Notes: generated from the sequence alone by a model not told the origin. A stretch of 64,000 nt of DNA from Limnobacter litoralis (GCF_030160455.1 NZ_BSOJ01000006.1:186001-250000); one strand, 5' to 3'; positions 54,884 through 63,974 are shown, numbered from the stretch's first letter. Numbers and translations: made by a program.

Positions 54884-54898
54884 GGGGTAGTGTGATCA

Positions 54899-55447
54899 GT
54901 GAGCGCTCAATTTCAACCCGATCAAACCGAATTTGACTACGAAGCCGCCTTGCTGGCCTGTGCCAGGGGCGAGCGTTTTGCGCTGCAGGCCATCTACGCG
55001 CGTGACAGCCGCTGGTTGTACGCGGTGGTTCTAAGGTTGGTCAAACGCCGTGAACTGGCTGAAGAGGTGCTTCATGATGCCATGTTGAAGGTCTGGAAGC
55101 GCGCCAAACTGTATTCCCCCGCGCTGGGCTCGGCCCGCGGATGGGTGTACACCGTGGTTCGCAATCAGGCCCTCAATGAATTGAGAAAACACAAAAGCGA
55201 AGTCAACGCAGAAGACCACGATTTGCCCGAGTTGGGGCAGGAAGACAATCAGGAGTTGGCGCAGGATGCCCAACGGCTGAGCCGATGTCTGGCCAATTTG
55301 GAAGAAACCAAACGCAACGCCATTTTGCTGGCTTTTCTGGACGGGTACAGCCACGAAGAAGTGGCCCATCGACTAGGGGCGCCACTTGGCAGTGTGAAGT
55401 CGTGGATCAGGCGTGGATTGCTTAAATTGAAGGAGTGTTTGGGATGA
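54899..55447 (+). CDS. ECF RNA polymerase sigma factor
   Basis: A 182-residue sigma-70 family factor. Region 2 has FALQAIYARDSRWLYAVVLR and ELAEEVLHDAMLKVWKRA; region 4 has AILLAFLDGYSHEEVAHRLG and GSVKSWIRRGLLKLK. No region 3 lies between them, as usual for ECF. Layout resembles SigK-type factors controlled by RskA anti-sigmas. GTG start at 54899. It is followed by the anti-sigma gene with an ATGA overlap. Targets unknown. Confidence 0.9.
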   Translation: MSAQFQPDQTEFDYEAALLACARGERFALQAIYARDSRWLYAVVLRLVKRRELAEEVLHDAMLKVWKRAKLYSPALGSARGWVYTVVRNQALNELRKHKSEVNAEDHDLPELGQEDNQELAQDAQRLSRCLANLEETKRNAILLAFLDGYSHEEVAHRLGAPLGSVKSWIRRGLLKLKECLG

Positions 55448-56169
55448 GTGAATCGCAAACGGATCTCAAACACATGGATGCCGGTGAATATGTGCTGGGC
55501 GTGCTGTCCGACAGCGAGCGCCGAGACTTTGAAGCCCGCATGGCTCAAGACCCGGCGCTGACGCGCGCGGTTCAGGACTGGACAGATCACTTTGCAACCC
55601 TGTCCACCCGAATAGACGCACCGCCTGCACCGGGTGGGGTTTGGCGCCGTATCAGCAGTTCTCTGGACACGGAGGGCAACAAGTCATCAATCGGTTCGTC
55701 GCGTTGGCTCTCCACGCTCTGGAAAGGCTGGGCGGTGGGCGCCACTGTGGCCCTGGTCGGCGTTTCAAGTCAGTTGTTTAGTGTGCATTCCCCGGCCGCC
55801 CGTTACGTGGCCATTTTGAAAAATCCGCAACCAGGCGGCAACCTTGATCAAGGTGAGTGGCTGGTCGAAGCGCAAGCCAATGGCACGGTGGCCCTGTATC
55901 AAATTGGTCGTCTGCCATTGCAAACGCCTCCTCAAGAACAGGGCAAGTCCTTGCAGTTCTGGACCAAAGAACCTGGTGCAAAAGGTCCTACCTCATTGGG
56001 CCTGGTGGAATTGGGCAAACCCTTGGTATTGCCCGCGTCGGCATTGCCAGCCTTGATGGATCAACAGCTGTTTGAAGTCACATTGGAGCCCCGCAACGGC
56101 TCGCCTTATGACAAGCCGTCCGGGCCAGTGTTGCTGGTTGGCAGGGCCGTGGCCCTGAACCAGAACTAG
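55444..56169 (+). CDS. Anti-sigma factor, RskA-like
   Basis: A 241-residue inner-membrane protein. The N-terminal cytosolic part HMDAGEYVLGVLSDSERRDFE is the known anti-sigma motif that binds the sigma. One membrane helix (GWAVGATVALVGVSSQLFSV, about 97-116) follows, then a periplasmic RskA domain (YVAILKNPQPGGNLDQGEWL, and SLQFWTKEPGAKGPTSLG). Signal-driven cleavage would release the sigma. Start ATG 55444 overlaps the sigma stop, ensuring matched amounts. Confidence 0.88.
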   Translation: MSESQTDLKHMDAGEYVLGVLSDSERRDFEARMAQDPALTRAVQDWTDHFATLSTRIDAPPAPGGVWRRISSSLDTEGNKSSIGSSRWLSTLWKGWAVGATVALVGVSSQLFSVHSPAARYVAILKNPQPGGNLDQGEWLVEAQANGTVALYQIGRLPLQTPPQEQGKSLQFWTKEPGAKGPTSLGLVELGKPLVLPASALPALMDQQLFEVTLEPRNGSPYDKPSGPVLLVGRAVALNQN

Positions 56170-56224
56170 AGGGGTGCGTGATCAGCGATTGCCGCGAATA
56201 CTGCACTCAACTTCGAAAATACAG

Positions 56225-56935
56225 TTACAACTGAGCTTTCTGTTTCAGGGTCTGCAGGTCGAGTATTTCAAGAGAACCCCGGCGGATTCCGATCAGGTTT
56301 TCATTCTCAAGTTCCTTGAGAATCTGGTTCACGGTCTGGCGTGAGATCGCCAATATGGAGGACAGCTTTTCCTGTGACACATTGACAGTGCGCGAACCCA
56401 ATATGCCCGACTGCTCGCATCGAATGCCGTAACCCTCGGTCATTTGGACCAGGCGGCGTATCAATCGGATTGGCGTGGGCAGCAAGGCTGCGTCTTCAAT
56501 CGCACCGAACATAAGCCTGATTTTTTGCGTCAACAGCAAACCGAATTCTCGCCAATAGTGGGGGTGCTGCGCAAACAGGGTGTCAAGGGTGTATTGACGA
56601 ACATGCAACAGCGTTGCTGGCTCGTCTGCAATGGCGTCGTGGGTTCTGGGTTGTCGGTCAAACAGGCAAATTTCACCAAACCAGTCGGGGGGTTCGATCA
56701 GGGTCAATATGACCCGTTTGTCATCCACCCCCGATCGGGACGTGCCCACGATCTGAACGCAACCATTTAAGACGGCGTAAATGCCGTCGGCACAGTCGCC
56801 ACGCGAGAACAAGCGCTGCCCCGATGGCAGCTGTCGCACCTGCCCCTGCTCGGCCAGCGCCGATTGCAAGGGCGCTGACAGGTTGGCATACCATTTACCG
56901 CGGCTTAGTGTGCGATGAATTTGGGAAGCTTGCAT
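56225..56935 (-). CDS. Crp/Fnr family transcription regulator
   Basis: About 236 residues. The cyclic-nucleotide-type domain carries LPSGQRLFSRGDCADGIYAV and DWFGEICLFDRQPRTHD; an HTH of Crp type follows (NVSQEKLSSILAISRQTVNQ). No Cys cluster for an Fe-S centre is visible, so it is not an FNR oxygen sensor. ATG at 56935 is preferred to 56980. A Crp-like palindrome sits upstream at 56984, which the longer start would nearly abut. It is divergent from the 57056 gene. Ligand unknown. Confidence 0.85.
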   Translation of the reverse strand: MQASQIHRTLSRGKWYANLSAPLQSALAEQGQVRQLPSGQRLFSRGDCADGIYAVLNGCVQIVGTSRSGVDDKRVILTLIEPPDWFGEICLFDRQPRTHDAIADEPATLLHVRQYTLDTLFAQHPHYWREFGLLLTQKIRLMFGAIEDAALLPTPIRLIRRLVQMTEGYGIRCEQSGILGSRTVNVSQEKLSSILAISRQTVNQILKELENENLIGIRRGSLEILDLQTLKQKAQL

Positions 56936-56983
56936 GTCTCGCTTTGTTGAGTGTGTTGGGTTTTCGATGACAATACGCATTAA

Positions 56984-56999
56984 TGTCGCGTATTTGACA
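56984..56999. promoter_or_regulatory. Possible Crp/Fnr-type site
   Basis: TGTCG-N6-TGACA, a near-perfect inverted repeat with the arm spacing of the Crp family. It lies between the regulator gene and its divergent neighbour, suggesting self-control. Confidence 0.4.
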
Positions 57000-57055
57000 G
57001 ATCAATTCAAGAATATTTGAGACGATGACCTTATTCCAAAGGAGACTTGTCCAAC

Positions 57056-57565
57056 ATGAAAACCCTGGTAGATCAGCTTAGCCAATACGCCGCATATCAC
57101 CGTGATTCACGCAACATTGCCACGCATTTTGTAGGCATTCCGCTGATCGTATTGGCAGTGTTCGTGCTGCTGGCGCGGCCCCACTTTGTATTGTTTGGCC
57201 TGTCATTCACCCCTGCATTGCTGGTGTTCATCGCTTCCAGCATCTTTTACTTTCGCCTAAGCCTGGTCTACGGCCTGGCCATGTTCGCCATTCATGGCGT
57301 GTTGCTTAGCCTGGCCAATCACATTGCTGTACAAACCTTCCCGGTGTGGCTGTCCGTGGGTGTTGGCGTTTTTGTGCTGGGCTGGGTCATCCAGTTTGTG
57401 GGGCATTATTTCGAAGGACGAAAGCCCGCCTTCGTCGACGACCTCATCGGCCTTGCCGTGGGTCCGCTGTTTGTGGTGGCCGAGTTGGGCTTCATTGTTG
57501 GCTTGGGCAAGCAGATTGAGCGCGACATTGAAAGTCGCAGCGGCCCGGTGCGCCGTCAGTCCTGA
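57056..57565 (+). CDS. DUF962 / Mpo1-like membrane protein
   Basis: A 169-residue protein with four membrane helices. The head HRDSRNIATHFVGIPLIVLA holds the family's His residues, as does QFVGHYFEGRKPAFVDD. These recall Mpo1 of yeast, an iron-dependent dioxygenase for 2-hydroxy fatty acids, whose His residues bind iron. A similar lipid role is possible here. ATG at 57056 is chosen because the AAAGGAG site suits its spacing; a TTG at 57047 is too close to it. Confidence 0.8.
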   Translation: MKTLVDQLSQYAAYHRDSRNIATHFVGIPLIVLAVFVLLARPHFVLFGLSFTPALLVFIASSIFYFRLSLVYGLAMFAIHGVLLSLANHIAVQTFPVWLSVGVGVFVLGWVIQFVGHYFEGRKPAFVDDLIGLAVGPLFVVAELGFIVGLGKQIERDIESRSGPVRRQS

Positions 57566-57568
57566 GTT

Positions 57569-57904
57569 CTAGAACCCCCAATGCACGTCCACGTCCATCT
57601 TCTGGGCTTCTTCCAGCATCTTCAATAGCGGGTAAGCCCGTTGTTCAAGCGTGACGTGGTTGTGTTGCACCTCTCGTTCACGCGGGGTCAGGTCGTGGGG
57701 GTCGACTTCGTTTTCGTGGCTGCGGCTCATTTTGTCGCGGTTCACGGCGGCCACCAGTTTGGCGTGCGCCTCTGACAGGTCTTGGGGTTGAATCACACCC
57801 CGTTCACCCCTTTCTTTTCCGATGATTTTCAACAGCATGTCGGCGTGTTCGCCCAGCATGATGATTTCTGCTGCAGCCTTTGATCTGAATTTGACGATGC
57901 TCAT
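57569..57904 (-). CDS. DUF1840 protein
   Basis: A 111-residue soluble protein. Its start MSIVKFRSKAAAEIIMLGEHADMLLKIIGKE is split by family-typical variation but clearly matches DUF1840, which is common in Burkholderiales. The C-terminal half is a charged helical part ending LKMLEEAQKMDVDVHWGF. No function is known. It ends four bases from the stop of the convergent DUF962 gene. Confidence 0.78.
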   Translation of the reverse strand: MSIVKFRSKAAAEIIMLGEHADMLLKIIGKERGERGVIQPQDLSEAHAKLVAAVNRDKMSRSHENEVDPHDLTPREREVQHNHVTLEQRAYPLLKMLEEAQKMDVDVHWGF

Positions 57905-57971
57905 GGTGTTTCCTTATGCATTACACTGAATGCGCTTAACAAGTCTTTATCTTATCAAGATTGTGGTCCCC

Positions 57972-58511
57972 ATGAGAATTTACAAGTACGCCCTGTCCAT
58001 CCTGTTGTTGTCTGTTGCGCTGGCAGCCTGTTCACCCAGTCACAATTGGCGAGAAATTACCAATCAGGAGGCGGGATACACCGCAACCTTCCCCGGCCGT
58101 GCAGCCGTGGTGACCCGATCCGTCAACATTCTCAATCTGGATGTGCCCCTGAGCATGCAGGCTGTAGCCGTGGAGGGCCTGTACTACGCGGTGGGCTACA
58201 TTCCCTTGCAGGGTGGGCTTTCCGGCAAAGGGCCCGAGCTGATCGATGCGCTGGCACTGGCCATGGCCCACAACATCAATTCAGACAGCAGCGCGCTGAC
58301 CAATGCCACCTACGCCGGTGTTTCTGCCCGTTATCTGGATATTTCGGGGGTGTCGACCAAAGGCCAGAAGCTCAAGGCCAGGGCCTTCTTTTTTGAACAT
58401 ACCGATCGGGTCTATGAGGTGTTTCTGATTGGCGGAGAAGATCAGTTCAACCCCGACATTGTCAGTCAGTGGTTCTCCGGTTTCAGTCTGTCCGGCGTTA
58501 CGCATGGTTGA
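57972..58511 (+). CDS. Small lipoprotein, unknown function
   Basis: A 179-residue protein. The N-terminus YALSILLLSVALAACS carries a lipobox LAAC (Cys near residue 20), so it is likely lipid-anchored. The mature domain is beta-rich, with AGYTATFPGRAAVVTRSV and ARAFFFEHTDRVYEVFLIGG, resembling the fold of small periplasmic proteins of the PsbP/LpoB-like kind only by feel. ATG at 57972 fits the lipobox; an upstream frame to 57930 is rejected. It overlaps the next gene by eight bases. Confidence 0.7.
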   Translation: MRIYKYALSILLLSVALAACSPSHNWREITNQEAGYTATFPGRAAVVTRSVNILNLDVPLSMQAVAVEGLYYAVGYIPLQGGLSGKGPELIDALALAMAHNINSDSSALTNATYAGVSARYLDISGVSTKGQKLKARAFFFEHTDRVYEVFLIGGEDQFNPDIVSQWFSGFSLSGVTHG

Positions 58512-59781
58512 AAATCACCCCGACATACAGCGCGAACTGGGGCCTGACGGCGTAGAACACACCTACGTCGGCGGCACTCTGGCTTTCCGCATGTTTTTCA
58601 TGTTTGCGGCCGCCTACATTTTGTCTTACGGGTTTCGGGTCATCAACGCTGTGATTGCCCAACCTTTGGTCGATGAACTGCATCTCAGTTCAACCCAGCT
58701 TGGTCTGCTTGCTTCGGCCTATTTTCTGGCCTTCGCCGTCATGCAACTGCCTCTGGGCGTGATGCTCGACCGATATGGGCCACGCCGCGTTGAATCCGCA
58801 TTGATGGTGCTGGCCGCTGCCGGGGCCCTGATGTTTTCAATGTCGCACTCCTTCCTGAATCTCTGGTTGGCGCGTGCCTTGATCGGCATTGGGGCTTCAG
58901 CCTGTTTGATGGCAGCCGTGAAAGCGTACTCCCTGTATTTCAGGCCCCACATGCAGGCCTCATTGTCGTCGTGGATGTTGATGGCGGGCTCCGTGGGTGC
59001 GATCAGTGTTACCACGCCCGTGGAGGCCCTGTTGCCCACGCTGGGTTGGCGCGGCGTTTTTGCCGGCACTGCTGTGTTGTGTCTGGTGGCCTCCGCCCTG
59101 CTGTGGTTTGCCTTGCCGGCCCTGTTCAAACCGCAAAAGTCGCAAAGCCTGAGCGAGATGGTCAACGGCTACAAGGCGATCTTCAAACACCGCCACTTTT
59201 GGCGCATGGCGCCTTTGGCCACCATCAACCAGGGTGGTTTCATGGCTTTCAATGCACTGTGGATCGGCCCCTGGTTTACGCGTGTGGAAGGTTTGAGCAA
59301 CCGGGCGGCAGCCCAGAACATGTTCTGGATTTCCGTGGTCCTGATGCTCGGCTACATGCTCGTGGGCGTGGCCACCCGCCGCATCTCAAAGGCGGGCGGC
59401 GATGAAGATCAAGTCATGCTGGTGGGCATGGGCATGTCCATGCTGCTGTTTCTTTGGCAGATCATTCACGGCCCTCAAGCTGGGCTGTGGGCGTGGCTGG
59501 CCAATGCGTTCTTCAGCGCGTCCAGCATCATGACTTATTCCATTTGCAACAAACCCTTTCCCAGGCATCTCACAGGCCGTTCCAGCACCGCCCTCAACTT
59601 GATGATTTTCGTGGGTGCCTTTGGCATTCAATGGGGCATTGGGGCGGGCATTGATCTGTTTTTGGCCGGTGGTTTTGACTATCAGGAGGCCATGCGTGCC
59701 ACGCTGCTGGTGTTGCTGATTTGCCAGTTTGCAAGCTGGGTTTGGTTTGTCAGGCCCGGCCGTCAAACCAGTCATTTGTGA
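58504..59781 (+). CDS. MFS transporter
   Basis: A 425-residue permease with 12 predicted helices. The loop between helices 2 and 3 reads GVMLDRYGPRRVESALMV, the standard MFS motif. The N-terminal half is intact (ARALIGIGASACLMAA), and the C-terminal half has GFMAFNALWIGPWF and SSTALNLMIFVGAFGIQWGIG. The pattern is of the unassigned ACS/DHA-like branch; substrate unknown. Its ATG lies inside the lipoprotein gene end. Confidence 0.85.
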   Translation: MVENHPDIQRELGPDGVEHTYVGGTLAFRMFFMFAAAYILSYGFRVINAVIAQPLVDELHLSSTQLGLLASAYFLAFAVMQLPLGVMLDRYGPRRVESALMVLAAAGALMFSMSHSFLNLWLARALIGIGASACLMAAVKAYSLYFRPHMQASLSSWMLMAGSVGAISVTTPVEALLPTLGWRGVFAGTAVLCLVASALLWFALPALFKPQKSQSLSEMVNGYKAIFKHRHFWRMAPLATINQGGFMAFNALWIGPWFTRVEGLSNRAAAQNMFWISVVLMLGYMLVGVATRRISKAGGDEDQVMLVGMGMSMLLFLWQIIHGPQAGLWAWLANAFFSASSIMTYSICNKPFPRHLTGRSSTALNLMIFVGAFGIQWGIGAGIDLFLAGGFDYQEAMRATLLVLLICQFASWVWFVRPGRQTSHL

Positions 59782-59817
59782 TAGGTCATGCCTATTGCTT
59801 AAATATGCATCATTTAT

Positions 59818-59845
59818 TTGACTTCAAATCTCATCGTCCTACAAT
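59818..59845 (+). promoter_or_regulatory. Sigma-70 promoter of rubrerythrin gene
   Basis: TTGACT (59818-59823), 16 bases, TACAAT (59840-59845). It is close to consensus and would start transcription near 59852, 36 bases before the ATG. The GGAGG ribosome site is at 59876-59880. Confidence 0.7.
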
Positions 59846-59887
59846 CAAAGTTCCTTAGTTTGACCAAACGCATTTGGAGGCAATCAA

Positions 59888-60307
59888 ATGGAATTGAAAG
59901 GATCAAGAACAGAAGAAAATCTGAAGGCAGCATTTGCCGGTGAGTCTCAGGCAAACCGCCGCTATCTTTATTTCGCAGCCAAGGCTGACGTTGAGGGTTA
60001 CAACGACGTGGCTGCCGTGTTCCGATCAACTGCCGAAGGCGAAACTGGTCATGCCCACGGGCACCTCGAGTACCTGGAGCAGTGCGGCGACCCCGCCACA
60101 GGCATGAAATTCGGTGCCACGGCCGACAACCTGAAGTCAGCCATTGCCGGTGAAACCCACGAGTACACCGACATGTACCCCGGCATGGCCAAAACTGCTC
60201 GTGACGAAGGCTTTGATGAAATTGCCGACTGGTTCGAAACTTTGGCCAAGGCTGAACGTTCCCACGCCAACAAGTTCCAGCGCACGCTGGACACCATGGA
60301 CGCTTGA
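59888..60307 (+). CDS. Rubrerythrin, short form without rubredoxin domain
   Basis: A 139-residue ferritin-like di-iron protein. [16 protein letters not shown] and [19 protein letters not shown] carry the first iron ligands (Glu and His), and [11 protein letters not shown] with [10 protein letters not shown] provide the second set. Classical rubrerythrin adds a C-terminal rubredoxin domain with two CxxC pairs; here it is absent. It likely reduces peroxide or stores iron. It is followed by a terminator, an Fe-S protein and DUF3501, a neighbourhood I recall from other proteobacteria. Confidence 0.88.
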   Translation: MELKGSRTEENLKAAFAGESQANRRYLYFAAKADVEGYNDVAAVFRSTAEGETGHAHGHLEYLEQCGDPATGMKFGATADNLKSAIAGETHEYTDMYPGMAKTARDEGFDEIADWFETLAKAERSHANKFQRTLDTMDA

Positions 60308-60360
60308 GGATTGTTCACGTGCACTTGCACGGCGGCTGTTTGAGTTGAGATAGCCCAGTC

Positions 60361-60397
60361 AAAAGCCGCCAGAGCACGACGCTTTGGCGGCTTTTTT
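60361..60397 (+). terminator. Rho-independent terminator after rubrerythrin gene
   Basis: Stem AAGCCGCCA/TGGCGGCTT (60363-60371 with 60385-60393), 13-base loop, six-T run. It ends 25 bases ahead of the next ATG, so read-through to the Fe-S gene may be reduced but not excluded. Confidence 0.78.
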
Positions 60398-60421
60398 CAC
60401 AATAAAAAAGGAGGTTTGTGA

Positions 60422-61804
60422 ATGGCCATTGCAGGTACGGTGACGGAAGGCAACCTGGAGGCGCCAACGCGCCATCCGATCGACTGGAAAAACCCTGACT
60501 TTTACGACGAGAAAAAGTGCTTCGATGAAATGGAGCGCATTTTCGACATCTGCCACGGATGCAGGCGGTGCGTCAGCCTGTGCGGGTCATTTCCCACCCT
60601 GTTTGACCTGGTGGATGAAAGCCCCACCATGGAACTTGATGGCGTAGAGAAAGAAAAATACTGGGACGTGGTTGACCAATGTTACCTGTGCGACATGTGC
60701 TACATGAGTAAATGCCCGTATACCCCACCCCACGAATTCAATCTGGATTTTCCGCACACCATGTTGCGGGCCAAGGCGATCAAATTCAAAAATGGGGGCG
60801 CATCGTTTCGCGACAAAATGCTGTCCAGCACGGACGCCGTGGGCAGTTTTGCCGGCATTCCCATCGTAACCCAAGCGGTGAATGCCATCAATTCAACAGC
60901 GGCCATGCGTTCCACGCTGGACAGCACTTTGGGTGTCGACAAAACAGCCTGGATTCCAGCCTATGCACCCAAAAAATTCAGATCCATTGAAAAAGCCAGC
61001 CGCGCCGATCGCGCTGTCGCACCCGCGAATGTCATCGACGGTGAGCGAACACCCGGCAAGGTGGTGATCTTTTCCACCTGCTACGTGAATTACAACGAAC
61101 CCGGTATCGGCCAAGACCTGGTCAAAATTCTGCAGCACAACGACATCCCCTATGTGATTGCTGAAAAAGAGGCCTGTTGCGGCATGCCCAAGCTTGAATT
61201 GGGTGATCTGGATTCGGTGGCCAAGCTGGCCAGCAAAAATATTCCGGTTCTGGCGCGGCTGGCCCGCGAGGGTTACGCCATCTTGACCGCCATTCCCTCT
61301 TGCACACTCATGTTCAAGCAGGAATTGCCACTGATGTTCCCGGACGATGCCGACGTGCAGGCGGTCAAGGCCGCCATGTGGGACCCGTTTCAATATTTTG
61401 TTGCGCGCAACAAGGACGGATTATTGAAGGCGGAATTTCCGAAGGCCTTGGGCAATGTCAGTTATCACGTGCCTTGTCATGGCCGTGTCCAGAACGTGGG
61501 CAAGAAAACCGAAGAAATGCTGAAAATGATCCCAGACACCACGGTCAACACCGTGGAACGCTGTTCGGGTCATTCAGGCACTTGGGGCGTCAAAAAGGAA
61601 TTTCACGCCATGGCCATGAAAATCGGCAAACCGGTGTTCAAGCAAATGGCCGCCAAAGCGCCCGATTACATCAGTTCCGATTGCCAACTGGCCGGGCATC
61701 ACATCGCGCAGGGCATTGCCGAGCTTGGCGAACAGGCCAAGCTTGAAAAAACACCCGAGATGGCCCATCCCTTGACCTTGTTAAGAATTGCATACGGACT
61801 TTAA
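60422..61804 (+). CDS. Heterodisulfide reductase-like Fe-S oxidoreductase (GlpC/HdrD type)
   Basis: A 460-residue redox protein. Two [4Fe-4S] sites are visible as CHGCRRCVSLC and CYLCDMCYMSKCPY. Two cysteine-rich CCG-like domains follow: the first with FSTCYVNYNEPGIG and KEACCGMPKLE, the second with VPCHGRVQN and ERCSGHSG. In the second the usual CCG is CSG, so its cluster may be different or partial. Electron partner is probably the adjacent rubrerythrin. ATG at 60422 follows AGGAGG closely. Confidence 0.85.
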   Translation: MAIAGTVTEGNLEAPTRHPIDWKNPDFYDEKKCFDEMERIFDICHGCRRCVSLCGSFPTLFDLVDESPTMELDGVEKEKYWDVVDQCYLCDMCYMSKCPYTPPHEFNLDFPHTMLRAKAIKFKNGGASFRDKMLSSTDAVGSFAGIPIVTQAVNAINSTAAMRSTLDSTLGVDKTAWIPAYAPKKFRSIEKASRADRAVAPANVIDGERTPGKVVIFSTCYVNYNEPGIGQDLVKILQHNDIPYVIAEKEACCGMPKLELGDLDSVAKLASKNIPVLARLAREGYAILTAIPSCTLMFKQELPLMFPDDADVQAVKAAMWDPFQYFVARNKDGLLKAEFPKALGNVSYHVPCHGRVQNVGKKTEEMLKMIPDTTVNTVERCSGHSGTWGVKKEFHAMAMKIGKPVFKQMAAKAPDYISSDCQLAGHHIAQGIAELGEQAKLEKTPEMAHPLTLLRIAYGL

Positions 61805-61823
61805 GCAGCAGGAGTGTTTGAAT

Positions 61824-62408
61824 ATGCCAGCCATTACCCTCGACAGTTTGTTAAGCCTGGAAAAATATTCCAAAGAACGTCAGGCGTGGAAAGACAAGCT
61901 GATTCCCCACAAGCGCGCCAGAACTGTGCATGTGGGCGACCATGTCACCCTGATTTTTGAAGACGAGCTGACCATTCGTTATCAGATTCAGGAAATGCTT
62001 CGCATCGAAAAGACCTTTGAGGAGACCGGCATTCGTGACGAGCTGGACGCCTACAACCCTCTGGTGCCCGATGGCAACAATTTCAAGGCCACCATGATGA
62101 TTGAGTACGGCGACCCTGAAGAACGCGCACTGGCCCTGCGCAAGTTGATCGGTGTTGAGGACCGTGTGTGGGTTCGTGCAGATGGTTTTGACAAGGTGTT
62201 TGCCATCGCAGACGAGGATCTGGACCGCGAAAACGCCGAAAAAACCTCGGCGGTTCATTTTTTACGCTTTGAATTGACGCCAGCCATGATTGCTGCGTTG
62301 AAATCGGGCGCAGCACTGGCGGTGGGCGTTGACCACGCCAATTACCGTTTCGAGCTGCCTGAAGTGGCGCCTGAAACGCAGGCTGCGCTGGTCAAAGACC
62401 TTCAATAA
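61824..62408 (+). CDS. DUF3501 protein
   Basis: A 194-residue cytosolic protein of unknown function. Landmarks include ITLDSLLSLEKYSKER, VTLIFEDELTIRYQIQEML, MMIEYGDPEERALAL and HFLRFELTPAMIAALKSG, the pattern I know for DUF3501. It has no Cys and no metal motif. It follows the Fe-S protein gene by 19 bases and likely shares its transcript. Start at ATG 61824 with AGGAG at 61808-61812; an upstream frame to 61788 overlaps the Fe-S gene end. Confidence 0.8.
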   Translation: MPAITLDSLLSLEKYSKERQAWKDKLIPHKRARTVHVGDHVTLIFEDELTIRYQIQEMLRIEKTFEETGIRDELDAYNPLVPDGNNFKATMMIEYGDPEERALALRKLIGVEDRVWVRADGFDKVFAIADEDLDRENAEKTSAVHFLRFELTPAMIAALKSGAALAVGVDHANYRFELPEVAPETQAALVKDLQ

Positions 62409-62444
62409 GCGGGTTTGCACTGTTTTGGTGCGGTTCGTTTGCTG

Positions 62445-63974
62445 TCAGGCCACTCCGTGAAGCGATTTGCGGTATTGAATGGCGGTGGCCAAGTGCCTTC
62501 GCTGAATGTCGGTGCACTCGTCCAGATCGGCAAGCGTGCGAGCCACCCTGCTGATCCGGTGCAGCGCCCTACTCGACAGATGATGCTTGTGGGCGAATTG
62601 CAGCAACAATCGTTCGCCTTCCGAATCACTTCGGCAATGCTGCTGCACCTGCCCCGCGGTCAATTCGCCATTCAGGCAGCCTTGGCGGTCCAGTTGCACT
62701 TTCCGAGTTTTTTCCACGCGTAGTTTCAGGCCACGCGAGCTTCCTTCGCCCTGTGGATCTGGCTTGCCCTGGATCAGCAACTCGGGGGCGATCGGGTGTA
62801 CTTCCACCGAAATATCAAGCCTGTCGGCCAGCGGGCCTGACAGTTTGCCTTGATAACGTCGAATTTGTTCGGGCGTGCAGCGGCAGTTTTTTTCGGGGTG
62901 CCCCAACCAGCCGCAGGGGCAGGGGTTGTGCGCACAAATCCACAGAAAACGGGAAGGAAACGTGGCCTGATGGCCCGCGCGGGACACGTTGATTCGACCC
63001 GTTTCAAGTGGCTCACGCAGCGACTCCAGGCTGCGCCGGTCGAACTCCAGAACCTCGTCGGTGAACAACACACCCTGATGCGCCAAGGTAATTTCACCCG
63101 GCATTGGTGGATTTCCACCGCCAATCAGTGCCATGAATGAGCTTCCGGCGTGCGGATTTCGAAATGGGCGGTTCAATGACAATGCATTGCCCTCCCCCTT
63201 CAGGCTGCGTATGGCGGCCACGTCGAGCGCGTCGTCGAAGGGCAATGGGGGCAATATGGTGCCCAAACGGCGTGCCAGCATGGACTTTCCGCTACCCGGG
63301 CTGCCCACCAACCTCACATGGTGTTGACCTGCAGCGGCCACCAGCAAGGCGTGCTTGGCTGCATCGTGACCCGTGACCTCCGCAAAATCCACTGGGTCAT
63401 CCACTGCTTTGGGTGATGGTGTGTGCCTTGCCGCTTCCAGGGGTTCACCGTGACCCACCAGGTGCGCCGCGGCATCAAACAGGGTGGGGGTGCCATACAT
63501 TTCGAGGTCCGGCACGCCTTGGCTGTGCGGTAGATCACAGGCGGGCAGCATGAATTTCAGGGCGGGGTGTCGCTGGCTTTCTCGCCGCGCGGCCACTGCC
63601 AGCGCAAAAGGACTGCGGGTGCCTTTCAAAGCCCCCGACAGGCTGAGTTCTCCTGCAAACAGCCAGTCATCCAAAGACGCATTTTTAAGTTGACCCGATG
63701 CGCTGGCGATGCCCAACGCGATGGCCAGGTCAAACACCGCTGTGCCTTTGGGCAAATCAGCGGGCGCCAGGTTGACTGTGATTCGCTGGCTTGGAAACTC
63801 AAAGCCTGAATTGATCAGCGCTGACCGGACACGTTCTTTGGATTCACGAATCTCGGTGTCAGCCAGGCCCACAATCGCGAACGAGGGGAGCCCGGCAGAC
63901 AGATGCACTTCAATTTGAACCGGTATCGGCTTGACCCCTTGAAAGGTCAGGCTGTGCAGTGTGGCAAGTGGCAT
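62445..63974 (-). CDS. comM: YifB/ComM-type AAA+ ATPase (Mg-chelatase-like)
   Basis: A 509-residue AAA+ protein. An N-terminal Lon-protease-like domain (about 1-170) has VEVHLSAGLPSFAIVGL. The ATPase core has Walker A VGSPGSGKSMLARRLG, Walker B LFTDEVLEF, then sensor parts and a zinc-like CAHNPCPCGWLGHPEKNCRC. The C-terminal helical domain ends with LADLDECTDIQRRHLATAIQYR. ComM of naturally competent bacteria aids branch migration during recombination. With dprA also in this window, competence genes are present but this does not prove natural transformation. The gene is complete; only 26 bases follow in the window. Confidence 0.92.
   Translation of the reverse strand: MPLATLHSLTFQGVKPIPVQIEVHLSAGLPSFAIVGLADTEIRESKERVRSALINSGFEFPSQRITVNLAPADLPKGTAVFDLAIALGIASASGQLKNASLDDWLFAGELSLSGALKGTRSPFALAVAARRESQRHPALKFMLPACDLPHSQGVPDLEMYGTPTLFDAAAHLVGHGEPLEAARHTPSPKAVDDPVDFAEVTGHDAAKHALLVAAAGQHHVRLVGSPGSGKSMLARRLGTILPPLPFDDALDVAAIRSLKGEGNALSLNRPFRNPHAGSSFMALIGGGNPPMPGEITLAHQGVLFTDEVLEFDRRSLESLREPLETGRINVSRAGHQATFPSRFLWICAHNPCPCGWLGHPEKNCRCTPEQIRRYQGKLSGPLADRLDISVEVHPIAPELLIQGKPDPQGEGSSRGLKLRVEKTRKVQLDRQGCLNGELTAGQVQQHCRSDSEGERLLLQFAHKHHLSSRALHRISRVARTLADLDECTDIQRRHLATAIQYRKSLHGVA

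Noticed and set aside
56994-57019. A sigma-70 promoter for the DUF962 gene starting with TTGACA
   Set aside because: No -10 hexamer lies at 16-18 bases; the TTGACA is better explained as part of the Crp-type palindrome.
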